Shown piece after piece: positions 30,703 through 40,191 of a stretch of 64,000 bases of DNA. The notes below the pieces were generated by a model that worked only from the letters and a program-made list of their open reading frames with translations, was not told where the DNA came from and searched no databases. The number at the start of each line of letters is the position of its first letter. Positions within the stretch are counted from its first letter, which is position 1. The DNA is taken from the NCBI RefSeq assembly GCF_002261225.1, contig NZ_NEVM01000005.1:930001-994000 (forward strand), in the 5' to 3' direction. The position numbers were made by a program, and so were the translations under genes. The DNA comes from Bordetella genomosp. 10 (lineage in GTDB: Bacteria; Pseudomonadota; Gammaproteobacteria; Burkholderiales; Burkholderiaceae_B).

Positions 30703-33036
30703 TTACTTGCGCGCCGCGCTGGTCACGCCGGCCACCTCGGTCAGCGCCGCCAGCGCGCGGGACAGGGCCTCCCCGTCCGGCACTTCCACGGTGAAGACCA
30801 TGTGCGCCAGCGAGCCGCGGCTCTGCGTATTGACGCCGATGACGTTCAGGCGCAGCCGGGCGAAGACCTCGGAAAGGTCGCGCAGCAGGCCGGAGCGGTC
30901 GTGCGCCCGGATGCTGACGTCGACCGGATAAAGCGTGCCGCCGGTCTTGCCCCAGGTCACTTCGATGACGCGCTCCGGCTCGCGGCTGGCCAGCGCGGCG
31001 TAGCTGTGGCAATCGGCGCGATGGATGGACACGCCGCGGCCGCGCGTGACGAAGCCCACGATCCGGTCCGGCGGCGCCGGCCGGCAGCAACGCGCCAACT
31101 GGGTCATCAGGGAACCCACCCCGACCACCAGCACCCCGCTCTTGCCGCTTTTTTCCGTGCTTTCGGCCCGGCTGGCGTGGGTGACGACCTGCGGCTGGTC
31201 CGGGTCGGCGGGCGCGGGCTGCTGGAAAGCGCTGTCGATCTGGCGCAGGCTGAACTCGTCCTTGGCGGCGGCGACGTAGAGATCGTCGGCGCGGGCGAAG
31301 CCCAGTTGCTGCGCCAACTGTTCCAGGTTGACCGCCGTCTTGCCCAGCCGCTGCAGCTCTTTTTCCACCAGGGCCTGGCCCTGGGTGATGCGCTGCTGCA
31401 ATTCGATGGCGTTGAACCAGGCGCGCACCTTGGCGCGCGCGCGCGGGCTGGCCAGGAAGCCCAGTTGGGGATTGAGCCAGTCGCGCGAGGGGCCGCCGGA
31501 CTTGGCGGCCACGATTTCCACGGTCTGGCCGGTGGCCAGGCGCGTCTGCAACGGCACCAGTTGGCCGTCCACGCGCGCGCCGCGGCAACGGTGGCCCAGG
31601 TCGGTATGCAGGTGATAGGCGAAGTCCACGGCGGTCGATCCCGCCGGCAGCTCGATCACGCGGGCCTGGGGCGTGAGCACGTAGATATGCTCGCCCCCAT
31701 CCGCCGCGACGGCGGTCTTGCGGGCGCCGCGCGGCGGCTTGCCGGCATGCTCCCCGGCTGTGCCGTCCGGCGGCGGCACGGGCACGCCGGCCGGGGCGGC
31801 CTCGTCCGGCGGCGAGGCCAGATCCTCGTTCCACGCCAGCAACTGGCGCATCCAGGACACCTGGCGGTCGTAATCGCTGGACGCCGACACCTGGCCGCCC
31901 TTCGCGCCCGCTTCCTTGTAGCGCCAGTGGGCGGCCATCCCGTATTCGGCGAACTGGTGCATTTCGCGCGTGCGTATCTGCACTTCGAACGGCCTGCCGT
32001 TCTCGTCGGCCACCACCGTATGCAGCGACCGATAGCCGTTGGGCTTGGGACGGGAAATGTAGTCGTCGAACTCCTCGCCCACCGGCGTCCACATGGCGTG
32101 CACCAGGGACAGCGCGGCATAGCAGTCGCGCACGTCGCCGACGATGACGCGCAGCGCGCGCAGGTCGTACAGGTGCGAGAAATCCAGCTTCTTGACCCGC
32201 ATCTTGTTCCAGATGCTGTAGATGTGCTTGGGCCGGCCGCTGACCTCGCCGGCGATGCCGGCCTTGGCCAGGGCCTCCTCCATGCGCGCCACCGCGCCGC
32301 GGACGAAGGCCTCGCGCTCGACGCGCTTTTCCTCCAGCAGGCGGGCGATCTGCTTGTAGCGGTCCGGGTCGGTGAAGCGGAAGGCCAGGTCTTCCATCTC
32401 CCACTTGATCTGCCAGATGCCCAGGCGGTTGGCCAGGGGCGCGTAGAGGTCCAGCGTTTCGCGGGCCAGTTGCGGATCGCAGGGCACCTTGGTGGCCGCG
32501 TGCCAGCGCAGGCTTTGCAGGCGCGACGCCAGGCGCATCAGCACGATGCGCAGGTCGGCGGCCATGGCCAGCAGCATCTTGCGCCGCATTTCCTTCTGCG
32601 TGCCGCTGCCGGCGGCGCTGTCGCTGGCATGGCGCGCCATCACGCCCAGCCGCAGCAGGGCGTTGGCGCCCTGGACCAGGCGCGCCACGTCGTCGCCGAA
32701 TTCCTCGGCCAGCGGATCGATGCGCAGGGTCTGCGGCGGCGCCTGCAAGTCGACGGGCAAGGCCGCCAGCACCGCCGCGACGCGGGTGGCGGCGTCCGTC
32801 TGCAAGCCCGCCAGCACGCGCGCCACGCCCGCGGCATGGACGATCAGGGGTTCGCCGGTGATGGATTGCTGGCCGGCGAAGCGGTCGGCCACCGAGCGCG
32901 CCGCGCGCTCCAGTTGCGCGCGCCCGGCCGCGTCCAGCCCCGCCGCGGCGGCGTCGAGCCAGTCGGCGTCGAGGCCGACGCCGGAATCGGCGGCGGCGGC
33001 AGGCTGCGGGGATTCGGGAACGGAAGGCGCGGACAT
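30703..33036 (-). CDS. relA: GTP pyrophosphokinase RelA ((p)ppGpp synthetase I)
   Basis: Ribosome-associated synthetase of the stringent alarmone (p)ppGpp. The 777-residue protein starts MSAPSVPESPQ. The N-terminal hydrolase domain (about residues 45-190) lacks the HD and ED motifs and is presumably inactive. The synthetase domain follows (about 250-390, with YDLRALRVIV and SLHTVV), then a TGS domain (DFAYHLHTDLGHRCRGA), a helical/zinc-finger region with the CC pair in LARCCRPAP, and a C-terminal ACT domain. The degenerate HD domain distinguishes RelA from bifunctional SpoT. Confidence 0.95.
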   Translation of the reverse strand: MSAPSVPESPQPAAAADSGVGLDADWLDAAAAGLDAAGRAQLERAARSVADRFAGQQSITGEPLIVHAAGVARVLAGLQTDAATRVAAVLAALPVDLQAPPQTLRIDPLAEEFGDDVARLVQGANALLRLGVMARHASDSAAGSGTQKEMRRKMLLAMAADLRIVLMRLASRLQSLRWHAATKVPCDPQLARETLDLYAPLANRLGIWQIKWEMEDLAFRFTDPDRYKQIARLLEEKRVEREAFVRGAVARMEEALAKAGIAGEVSGRPKHIYSIWNKMRVKKLDFSHLYDLRALRVIVGDVRDCYAALSLVHAMWTPVGEEFDDYISRPKPNGYRSLHTVVADENGRPFEVQIRTREMHQFAEYGMAAHWRYKEAGAKGGQVSASSDYDRQVSWMRQLLAWNEDLASPPDEAAPAGVPVPPPDGTAGEHAGKPPRGARKTAVAADGGEHIYVLTPQARVIELPAGSTAVDFAYHLHTDLGHRCRGARVDGQLVPLQTRLATGQTVEIVAAKSGGPSRDWLNPQLGFLASPRARAKVRAWFNAIELQQRITQGQALVEKELQRLGKTAVNLEQLAQQLGFARADDLYVAAAKDEFSLRQIDSAFQQPAPADPDQPQVVTHASRAESTEKSGKSGVLVVGVGSLMTQLARCCRPAPPDRIVGFVTRGRGVSIHRADCHSYAALASREPERVIEVTWGKTGGTLYPVDVSIRAHDRSGLLRDLSEVFARLRLNVIGVNTQSRGSLAHMVFTVEVPDGEALSRALAALTEVAGVTSAARK

Positions 33037-33259
33037 CGACGACGGAAACGACAGGAACCGGTTAAGAGTTTGACACTCTACACTAAGCACCAGGCGAAGC
33101 TTGCGGCCGGACGGGACGGCCGCGGCGGAAAAGGCGGGAGGCCGCGCCGCCGGGGTAGCAACGCAACGGCGCAATGGCGACACGGCGCAGCAGCGACGCG
33201 GCGAGACGGCCCGGCGCGCGGCAAGCCGCGGCAAGCACAAAACACAGGACAGGCAACGC

Positions 33260-34117
33260 ATGTTTGGATGGCTCAAGGGACGCGGGGCGCGGGAGTCGCA
33301 GGTCGACGCGGTGCGCGAACGCATTCCCGCGGAACTGTGGGAACAGGTGCTGGACGCCTTTCCCTTCCTCTACCCGCTCTCGCCGGAAGAGCAGGCCGCG
33401 CTGCTGGACCGCGCGGCCTGGGTGCTGGCCAGCAAGACAATGAACGGCGCCCGCGGCCTGGCGCTGACCGACTTCATGCGCCTGTGCATCGCCGCCCAGG
33501 CCGCCCTGCCCATCCTCAACCTGCCGCCCGCGCTGTACGAGGGCTGGGACGAGATCGTCGTTTATCCCGGCGGCTTTCTCATCCCGCGGCGCCGCGAGGA
33601 CGAGGACGGCGTGGTCCATGAATACGAGGAAGACGCCGCCGGCGAAGCCTGGGACGGCGGCCCGGTGCTGATTTCCTGGGAGGACGCGCGCCATGCGGCC
33701 GGCGGCTACAACGTGGTGATCCACGAATTCGCCCACAAGCTGGACCTGTACGCCGGCGCCGCCGACGGCGTGCCCAGCCTGGCGGGCCGGCGCGATATCG
33801 ACGGGCGCGCCTGGCGCCGCGTGCTGGAGGACAGCCTGGACCGCTTCCGCGCCGCGCTGGACGCCGTGGAGGCCGCCATTCCGTCCGACGTGGACCCCGA
33901 AGGCCCGGAGGCGGATCGCTGGTACGGCCAGTTGCCGCTGGACCCGTACGCGGCGACCGACGAAGCGGAATTCTTCGCGGTCAGTTCCGAAAGCTTTTTC
34001 GCCGATCCCGCGCCCCTGGCCGACGCCCTGCCCGACTGGTACGCCCTGCTGCGGGCCTATTACCGGCAGGATCCCCTGGCGCGGCTGGCGCGCCATGAAC
34101 AGGAATCGTCGACGTGA
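33260..34117 (+). CDS. mtfA: Zinc metallopeptidase MtfA (M90 family)
   Basis: MtfA is a cytosolic aminopeptidase-like zinc protein that in E. coli binds the glucose repressor Mlc. The 285-residue protein starts MFGWLKGRG and contains the zinc site HEFAHKLD near residue 155. The conserved N-terminal AALLDRAAWVLASKT and YPGGF segments are also present, and EFFAVSSESFF contains the downstream Glu ligands. The ATG is chosen from the family N-terminus. Its stop codon overlaps the next gene as GTGA. No mlc homologue is visible here. Confidence 0.92.
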   Translation: MFGWLKGRGARESQVDAVRERIPAELWEQVLDAFPFLYPLSPEEQAALLDRAAWVLASKTMNGARGLALTDFMRLCIAAQAALPILNLPPALYEGWDEIVVYPGGFLIPRRREDEDGVVHEYEEDAAGEAWDGGPVLISWEDARHAAGGYNVVIHEFAHKLDLYAGAADGVPSLAGRRDIDGRAWRRVLEDSLDRFRAALDAVEAAIPSDVDPEGPEADRWYGQLPLDPYAATDEAEFFAVSSESFFADPAPLADALPDWYALLRAYYRQDPLARLARHEQESST

Positions 34118-34677
34118 ACCCGCCCCGCCTGCTCATCGTATGGCACAGCCGCACCGGCGCCGCCCTCGGCATGGCGCGGGCCGCCGCCGAGGGCGCGCGC
34201 GACGTGGCCGCCTGGGCCGCGCGGGAGCAGGCGCGGCAGGACGACGGCGCGGCCGCCGCGTCCGCGCTGCACGTCGACCTGATGCCGGCGGCCGACGTGC
34301 AGGCCGGCGACCTGCTGCACAGCGACGGCTATCTTTTCTGCGCGCCGGAAAACCTGGGCAGCCTGAGCGGCGCGATGAAGGAATGCTTCGACCGCTGCTA
34401 TTACGGCGTCCTCGACGCTGACGGCGTCAGCCCCGTCAGCGGACGGCCCTACGGCCTGATGGTCAGCGCCGGGACCGACGGCAGCGGCGCGGCCCGGCAG
34501 ATGGAGCGCATCTGCACCGGATGGCGCCTGCGCCTGTCGGCGCCGGCCTTGATCGCGCGCAACGGCGCCCAGACCCCGGCCGCCATCCTGGCGCCCAAAA
34601 CGGTGGCGCCCGATGTCCTGCGGGACTGCCGGGAACTGGGGGGATTGCTGGCGGGATTGCTGCTGATGGGAGGCTAG
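34114..34677 (+). CDS. Flavodoxin-like NAD(P)H-dependent reductase
   Basis: The 187-residue protein starts at GTG overlapping the mtfA stop. The N-terminal strand LLIVWHSRTGAA matches the FMN phosphate-binding loop (S-x-T-G) of flavodoxin-like proteins. The GYLFCAPENLGSLSGAMKECFDR segment matches NADPH-dependent FMN reductases. No cofactor-specific or quinone-specific motif sets the substrate. It converges with ridA. Confidence 0.8.
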   Translation: MNPPRLLIVWHSRTGAALGMARAAAEGARDVAAWAAREQARQDDGAAAASALHVDLMPAADVQAGDLLHSDGYLFCAPENLGSLSGAMKECFDRCYYGVLDADGVSPVSGRPYGLMVSAGTDGSGAARQMERICTGWRLRLSAPALIARNGAQTPAAILAPKTVAPDVLRDCRELGGLLAGLLLMGG

Positions 34678-34742
34678 TGCCGTGTCGGCCTGATCCTGGC
34701 CCAGGCCTGGAGGGCCCCGGCCGGGATCGTTCCGGACGCGAT

Positions 34743-35096
34743 TTAAGCGACAGCGGCGGTGACGACGATCTCGACCTTGTAGTCGGGGTTCGCCAGGCGC
34801 GCTTCGACGGTGGCGCGGGGAGGCGCGTTGCCGTCGGCGACCCAGGCGTCCCAGGCCTTGTTCATGCCGTCGAATTCCTTCATGTTGGCGACGAAGATCT
34901 GGGCCATCAGGATGCGGGACTTGTCGGTGCCGGCTTCGGCCAACAGCTTGTCGATGGTCGCCAGGACCTGGGCGGTCTGGCCGGTGATGTCCAGCGTGGC
35001 GTCGTCCGGCACCTGGCCGGCCAGGTAGGCGACGCCGTTGTAGACGGCCATGTCCGAGAGACGCTTGGCGACGTTGACGCGTTTGATGCTGCTCAT
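34743..35096 (-). CDS. RidA family enamine/imine deaminase
   Basis: RidA proteins hydrolyse reactive enamine/imine intermediates such as 2-aminoacrylate. The 117-residue protein has the catalytic Arg in APPRATVEA (about residue 95) and the AYLAGQVP and AQIFVANM segments of the YjgF fold. It is of the shorter YoaB-like sub-branch (MSSIKRVNVAKRLSDMAVYN) rather than archetypal RidA. It is a stand-alone gene between a convergent reductase and pncB. Confidence 0.88.
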   Translation of the reverse strand: MSSIKRVNVAKRLSDMAVYNGVAYLAGQVPDDATLDITGQTAQVLATIDKLLAEAGTDKSRILMAQIFVANMKEFDGMNKAWDAWVADGNAPPRATVEARLANPDYKVEIVVTAAVA

Positions 35097-35179
35097 GGGG
35101 TGATCCCTCCTGCTGTTGGAAACCGACGATTATCGCCGGCTTCCGCGCACAAGGGGAAGCTCGGCCGGGAATGCCGGGA

Positions 35180-36367
35180 TCACTTCCCGGCGGGCAGCGG
35201 CGGCAGGTCGAACACCTGGCGCAGGTAGGCCAGGTAGGCCGGATCGTCGCACATGGTCTTTTCCGGCGCGTCGGACACCTTGGCCACCGGCTGTCCATTG
35301 CACCGGACCATCTTCATGACGATCTGCAAGGGCTGGTGCCCCAGGTCGTTGGTGAGATTGGTGCCGATGCCGAAGGACACGCGGCAGCGCCCGGCGAAGC
35401 GGCGGGCGAGCTCGATGGCCTTGGGAAACGTCAGGGAATCGGAAAACACCAGCGTCTTGGTGCGCGGGTCGACCCGGTTGGCGCGATAGTGCTCGATCAT
35501 GCGCTCGCCCCACACGAAGGGATCGCCCGAATCGTGCCGCGCGCCGTCGAACAACTTGCAGAAATACATATCGAAATCGCGCAGGAAGGCGTTGGTGCCG
35601 TAGACGTCGGACAGCGCGATGCCCAGGTCGCCGCGATATTCCTTGGCCCACACCTCCAGCGCGAAAACCTGGGAATCGCGCAGGCGCGGGCCCAGCGCCT
35701 GGCAGGCCTGCAGGTACTCGTGCCCCATGGTGCCCAGGGGCAGCACATCATGCTGGCGGGCCAGGGCGACGTTGCTGGTGCCGGCGAACATCTTGCCCAT
35801 GGTGGCCTTCATGGTGGCCACCACTTCCTGGTGCCAGGCCTTGGAGAAGCGCCGCCGCGTGCCGTATTCGGCGACGCGGAAATCGGTCATGGAGGGATCG
35901 TCCACCACCAGGCGCACCTTCGACTGCAGGCGCGCGCGGCCCTCCGCCAGGTCGGGATGCCGCCTGGTATTGCGGAAATAGACTTCGTTGACGATCGCCA
36001 GGACCGGAATCTCGAAAAGAATGGTGTGCAGCCACGGCCCCTTGACCGTGATCGCGATCTCGCCCGCTTCCTTGCCCTCGGTCACCTGGATGCAGCGCTC
36101 GGGCAAATGGAAGAGTTCGAGAAAATCGATGAAATCGCTCTTGATGAAGCGCAGGCTGCCGAGATAATCCAGTTCGTCGCGGCTGAAGCGCAACTGGCAC
36201 AGCTCATGGATTTCCGCGCGGATCTCGTCGATGTAGGGCCGTAGATTGATGTCGGGCGTCCGGCACTTGTACTGGTATTCCACCTGCGCCGCGGGAAAAT
36301 GGTGCAGCACCACCTGCATCATGCTGAACTTGTAGAGGTCGGTGTCGAGCAGCGAAGTAATTATCAT
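35180..36367 (-). CDS. pncB: Nicotinate phosphoribosyltransferase
   Basis: First enzyme of the Preiss-Handler NAD salvage route. The 395-residue protein begins [18 protein letters not shown], the family N-terminus. It has YQYKCR, the phosphorylated His region in GTMGHEYLQ and GIGTNLTND near the C-terminus. The frame is open 20 codons upstream but without a good start. It is divergent from fdxA. Confidence 0.96.
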   Translation of the reverse strand: MIITSLLDTDLYKFSMMQVVLHHFPAAQVEYQYKCRTPDINLRPYIDEIRAEIHELCQLRFSRDELDYLGSLRFIKSDFIDFLELFHLPERCIQVTEGKEAGEIAITVKGPWLHTILFEIPVLAIVNEVYFRNTRRHPDLAEGRARLQSKVRLVVDDPSMTDFRVAEYGTRRRFSKAWHQEVVATMKATMGKMFAGTSNVALARQHDVLPLGTMGHEYLQACQALGPRLRDSQVFALEVWAKEYRGDLGIALSDVYGTNAFLRDFDMYFCKLFDGARHDSGDPFVWGERMIEHYRANRVDPRTKTLVFSDSLTFPKAIELARRFAGRCRVSFGIGTNLTNDLGHQPLQIVMKMVRCNGQPVAKVSDAPEKTMCDDPAYLAYLRQVFDLPPLPAGK

Positions 36368-36553
36368 GATGTCGCGTGGGGTGGCCGGCCGTACGGCGCC
36401 TGGCCGTGTAACCTGTCCGGCAACCATAGCACAGCGGCCAGGCGGCGGCCCGGGGCGACTATGTCCGAGCCAGGGTTATCCCGGGATGTTCTGGCCGGGT
36501 TTGGGTAAAATCCCTACTTTCGCGGATAAATAAACCCCCCGGAGTTCCACGGC

Positions 36554-36877
36554 ATGACCCACGTCGTCACCGAAAACTGTATCAAATGCAAGTACACCGA
36601 CTGTGTGGATGTGTGCCCGGTCGACTGTTTCCGCGCGGGCCCCAACTTCCTGGTGATCGACCCCGACGAGTGCATCGACTGCGCGGTGTGCATCCCGGAA
36701 TGCCCGGCCAACGCCATCTACGCGGAAGAAGACGTGCCGCAGGACCAGTTGCAGTTCATCGCGCTGAACGCGGAACTGGCGCCGGAATTCCAGAGCATCA
36801 GCCGCGCGACCAAGCCGCTGCCCGACGCCGACGAATGGAACGGCAAGCCGGACAAACTGCAGCACCTGGAAAGGTAA
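36554..36877 (+). CDS. fdxA: Ferredoxin FdxA (3Fe-4S/4Fe-4S)
   Basis: Seven-iron ferredoxin carrying low-potential electrons. The 107 residues start [26 protein letters not shown]; the first cluster follows a CxxCx6C pattern with Asp/Cys variation, giving a 3Fe-4S site, and the second is [21 protein letters not shown] precedes the ATG by nine bases. It lies 31 bases before fpr, so the likely reductase-ferredoxin pair is co-transcribed. Confidence 0.96.
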   Translation: MTHVVTENCIKCKYTDCVDVCPVDCFRAGPNFLVIDPDECIDCAVCIPECPANAIYAEEDVPQDQLQFIALNAELAPEFQSISRATKPLPDADEWNGKPDKLQHLER

Positions 36878-36908
36878 AACGGGCGCGCGCCGCGCGCCTG
36901 AACCGCTA

Positions 36909-37805
36909 ATGACCGACGTATCCAAATACACGCGCCAAACCGTCACTGAAGTCCGCAACTGGGTGCCCGGCAAGCTGTTTTCGCTACGGGTGACCCGCGA
37001 TCCCGCCTATGTCTTCAAGGCCGGGCAGTTCGCCCGCGTGGGCCTGCCGGCCGCCGACGATCCCGATGGGCCGCCCACCTTGTGGCGCGCCTATTCCATG
37101 GTGTCGGGTCCGCTGGAAGACGCGCTGGAGTTCTATTCCATCGTGGTGCCCGAAGGCGATTTCAGCCCGCGCCTGGCGCAACTGCGCGTGGGCGACAGCC
37201 TGTACGTGGAAAAGAACCCCTATGGTTTCCTGACCATAGACCGCTTCTTTCCCGCCCAGCCCGCCGCGGCCCAGGCCGCCGACGCCGCGGATGCCGCGCC
37301 GGCCGTGGAGGCGGCGCCCGCCGGCGGCGCCACGCTAGCCGCCGATCGCAAGCCGGATCTCTGGCTGCTGGCCACGGGCACGGGCCTGTCGGCCTACCTG
37401 TCCATCCTGCGCGACCCGGCCACCTGGACGTCGTTCCGCCGCATCATCCTGGTCCATGGCGTGCGCCGTGCCGAGGAACTGGCGTATCGCGAGGAAATCG
37501 AGGGCTGGTCCCGCCAGCCCGAGTTCGCCGCCATTCATCGCGCCGACCCGCGCAAGCTGATCTACCGCGCCATCGCCACGCGCGAGGCGCTGCCCGGCAT
37601 GCCCAGCGAACGGCTGACCACCCTCATCGCCGACGGCCGGCTGGAACAACTGACCGGCGAAAGCCTGGACCCCAGGCACGCCAAGGTGATGCTCTGCGGC
37701 AACCCCGAAATGTTGTCGGCGGCACGAAAACTGCTTGGGGAAATGGGCTTCGCGCCTGGACGCCGCGGCATTCCCGGCAATCTGGCGGTGGAAAACTATT
37801 GGTGA
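36909..37805 (+). CDS. fpr: Ferredoxin-NADP+ reductase
   Basis: FAD enzyme exchanging electrons between NADPH and ferredoxin or flavodoxin. The 298-residue protein has the FAD-binding RAYSMVS motif (about residues 60-66), the nucleotide-binding LLATGTGLSAYLSIL, and the family's C-terminal aromatic end VENYW. It is about 40 residues longer than usual because of an Ala/Pro-rich insertion at residues 114-147, between the FAD and NADP domains. fdxA directly upstream is the likely partner. Confidence 0.94.
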   Translation: MTDVSKYTRQTVTEVRNWVPGKLFSLRVTRDPAYVFKAGQFARVGLPAADDPDGPPTLWRAYSMVSGPLEDALEFYSIVVPEGDFSPRLAQLRVGDSLYVEKNPYGFLTIDRFFPAQPAAAQAADAADAAPAVEAAPAGGATLAADRKPDLWLLATGTGLSAYLSILRDPATWTSFRRIILVHGVRRAEELAYREEIEGWSRQPEFAAIHRADPRKLIYRAIATREALPGMPSERLTTLIADGRLEQLTGESLDPRHAKVMLCGNPEMLSAARKLLGEMGFAPGRRGIPGNLAVENYW

Positions 37806-38103
37806 TCTTGGTAAAACCGTAGAGCAAGAGAACAGCAGAGCAACAAAATGCCCGAAACGCGCAATAAAACGTGCGTTTCATGGCAGGAAAACGACGGGAG
37901 GGCAGGAATTCCCGTTTTCGCAACAAAAATAGCCGTACGGGGTGCCTGCATCGCCGCGGTTTTGGCTATAAAGACTTGCCGCGGCGTAATAATGCGCACG
38001 TAGAGACATGGTGTGCCAGCGCCCCCCGATCGACCTGGCGCCCCAACCCACCCAGGTGAACCGCCACCCCGGAACCTGGATAGAACGAAAGGATTTTCTT
38101 CTT
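37806..38103. other. Intergenic region fpr-phaZ
   Basis: A 298-bp gap that is noticeably richer in A and T than its surroundings. It should hold the promoter for the downstream depolymerase. It contains an 8-bp inverted repeat CGCCGCGG (37952-37959) and CCGCGGCG (37979-37986) with a 19-base AT-rich spacer containing TATAAAG. A weak AAAGGA precedes the next ATG by ten bases. No terminator for fpr was found. Confidence 0.5.
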
Positions 38104-39333
38104 ATGCTGTACGAATTGCATGAGTTGCAGCGCGCCTTCCTGACGCCTTTCGCCGCTTTTACCGGAGCGGGCTCCCAACTGTTTTCCAATCCCTATAGCC
38201 CCTGGGCCTATACGCCGGTTTCGCGCCAGATGGCCGCGGGCTATGAACTGATGCACCGCATCGGCAAGGAATATCAGAAGCCCGCCTGGGGTTTGCCCAC
38301 CACGGAAATCGACGGCGAGCAGGTCGCGATCGTCGAGAAGGTCGCGGTCGACAAGCCCTTCTGCCGCCTGATCCACTTCCAGCGCGAAGGCCGCGTCATG
38401 GCCAAGCGCAAGGACCCGAAGGTATTGCTGGTGGCGCCCATGTCGGGCCACCATGCCACGCTGCTGCGCGACACGGTGCGCGCGCTGCTGCCGAACCACG
38501 ACGTCTACGTGACGGACTGGACCGACGCCCGCATGGTGCCGGTGTCGGAAGGCCCCTTCCACCTGGACGACTACGTTTACTACGTGCAGGATTTCCTGCG
38601 CTTCCTGGGCGCCGACACGCACGTGATCTCGGTCTGCCAGCCCACCGTCCCGGTGCTGGCGGCGATCTCGCTGATGGCCAGCGACAACGATCCCTGTCAG
38701 CCCCGCACCATGGTCATGATGGGCGGCCCGATCGATCCGCGCCGCAGCCCGACCCAGGTCAACAACCTGGCGATGACCAAGCCGTACTCCTGGTTCGAAA
38801 CCCAGGTGATCCACCGCGTGCCGCCGCGCTACCCCGGCTTCGGCCGGCTGGTCTATCCCGGCTTCCTGCAGCACGCCGGCTTCGTCGCCATGAATCCGGA
38901 CCGCCACATGAAGTCGCATTACGACTTCTACCTGGACCTGCTGCGCGGGGACGACGACGACGCCGAAGCGCATCGCCGCTTCTACGACGAATACAACGCC
39001 GTGCTGGACATGTCCGCCGAGTTCTACCTGGACACCATCCGCATCGTGTTCCAGGAATTCCAGCTTCCGCGCGGCAAGTGGAAGGTGGGCGGCAAGCTGG
39101 TCAAGCCCGCCGACATCAAGAAGACGGCGCTGCTGACCATCGAAGGCGAACTGGACGATATCTCGGGCCAGGGCCAGACGCGCGCGGCGCAGGACCTGTG
39201 CAGCGGCATTCCCGAGGCCGACAAGGCGCACTACACCGCGCAGGGCGCCGGCCACTACGGGATTTTCTCCGGCCGCCGCTGGCGCCAGACGATTTGTCCT
39301 AAAATCGGCGAATTCATCCGGCAACACGCCTGA
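38104..39333 (+). CDS. phaZ: Intracellular poly(3-hydroxybutyrate) depolymerase
   Basis: Mobilises stored PHB granules to hydroxybutyrate. The 409-residue protein starts MLYELHELQRAF and belongs to the alpha/beta-hydrolase family of intracellular depolymerases. Its nucleophile is Cys rather than Ser, in SVCQPTVPVLAAISLM (about residue 178). A C-terminal catalytic His lies in GAGHYGIFSGRRWR, and Asp is in the TIEGELDDISG region. Start choice rests on the family N-terminus and AAAGGA upstream. A hairpin terminator follows. Confidence 0.93.
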   Translation: MLYELHELQRAFLTPFAAFTGAGSQLFSNPYSPWAYTPVSRQMAAGYELMHRIGKEYQKPAWGLPTTEIDGEQVAIVEKVAVDKPFCRLIHFQREGRVMAKRKDPKVLLVAPMSGHHATLLRDTVRALLPNHDVYVTDWTDARMVPVSEGPFHLDDYVYYVQDFLRFLGADTHVISVCQPTVPVLAAISLMASDNDPCQPRTMVMMGGPIDPRRSPTQVNNLAMTKPYSWFETQVIHRVPPRYPGFGRLVYPGFLQHAGFVAMNPDRHMKSHYDFYLDLLRGDDDDAEAHRRFYDEYNAVLDMSAEFYLDTIRIVFQEFQLPRGKWKVGGKLVKPADIKKTALLTIEGELDDISGQGQTRAAQDLCSGIPEADKAHYTAQGAGHYGIFSGRRWRQTICPKIGEFIRQHA

Positions 39334-39354
39334 GCGCGGCCCGCCGCGCAGGGT

Positions 39355-39380
39355 AAAAAAGGGGCCTTCGGCCCCTTTTG
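39355..39380 (+). terminator. Rho-independent terminator of phaZ
   Basis: GGGGCC (39361-39366), a three-base loop, and GGCCCC (39370-39375) are followed by TTTT. An A run on the 5' side pairs with the T run, so it may work in both directions. It is about 27 bases past the stop codon. Confidence 0.88.
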
Positions 39381-39477
39381 CATTTCCCCGGCTGCTGGCC
39401 TGGGCGCCCGCCGCGCCGGATGGACGATGCGGGCGCCCATCAGCTTTTGCTTGCAGGATTCTTTCTTCCTGGTCTTT

Positions 39478-40170
39478 ATGTCCGACTTGTCCCTGGCCGA
39501 TCGCATCGACGCCCTGCTGCCTCAGACGCAATGCACGAAGTGCGGCTACGACGGCTGCCGGCCCTATGCGCAGGCCATCGCCGACGGCGAGGCGCCGATC
39601 AACCGATGTCCGCCGGGCGGCGACGCCGGCATCCAGGCCCTGGCCGGATTGCTGCGCACGCCGCCCCTGCCCCTGGACGGGACGCGCGGCGAACACGGTC
39701 CCCTGCTGCTGGCCGTCATCGACGAAGAACACTGCATCGGCTGCACGCTGTGCATCCGCGCCTGCCCGGTCGACGCCATCGTCGGCGCCAACAAGCGCAT
39801 GCATACGGTGCTGGACGATTGGTGCACCGGTTGCGACCTGTGCGTGGCGCCCTGCCCGGTCGATTGCATCGCCATGGTGCCGGCGCGGCGGGAATGGACG
39901 CAGGCGGACGCTGAAGCGGCGCGCGCGCGCCATGACGATCGCCAGGCGCGCCTGGCGGCGCCGCCCCGGCATGCCGCAGCCGCGGCCGCCGGAATCGATG
40001 CGTCCTATGACGACACGCTCGGTAGCGGCCCGATCGATGCTGGCAGGTCCGATGCCGGCACGGCTACTACCGGCGCGAATACCGATGTCGATACCGATGC
40101 CGATGCCCACAAGCGCGCCGCCATCGCCAGCGCGCTGGAACGCGCGCGCGCCCGGCGCGCGCGCGGATAA
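39478..40170 (+). CDS. rsxB: RsxB/RnfB-like iron-sulfur ferredoxin
   Basis: The 230-residue protein opens with the RnfB Fe-S domain [14 protein letters not shown]...CPPGG (about residues 20-47). Two 4Fe-4S ferredoxin motifs follow, [16 protein letters not shown] and [16 protein letters not shown] (about 85-130). A variable, Ala- and Asp-rich tail with short NTDVDTDAD repeats ends the chain. It lacks the N-terminal membrane anchor of true RnfB, and no other rnf/rsx genes are nearby. It is followed after 21 bases by nth, a pairing seen in many betaproteobacteria. Role: electron carrier of unknown partner. Confidence 0.87.
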   Translation: MSDLSLADRIDALLPQTQCTKCGYDGCRPYAQAIADGEAPINRCPPGGDAGIQALAGLLRTPPLPLDGTRGEHGPLLLAVIDEEHCIGCTLCIRACPVDAIVGANKRMHTVLDDWCTGCDLCVAPCPVDCIAMVPARREWTQADAEAARARHDDRQARLAAPPRHAAAAAAGIDASYDDTLGSGPIDAGRSDAGTATTGANTDVDTDADAHKRAAIASALERARARRARG

Positions 40171-40191
40171 CGCCCCTCCCCATTCCACCCG

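Noticed and set aside
40072..40112. Short repeats of CCGATG/ACCGAT near the end of the rsxB-like gene, as a phase-variation tract
   Set aside because: The units are imperfect and in multiples of three, coding for an Asp/Thr/Ala tail, so slippage would not shift the frame.
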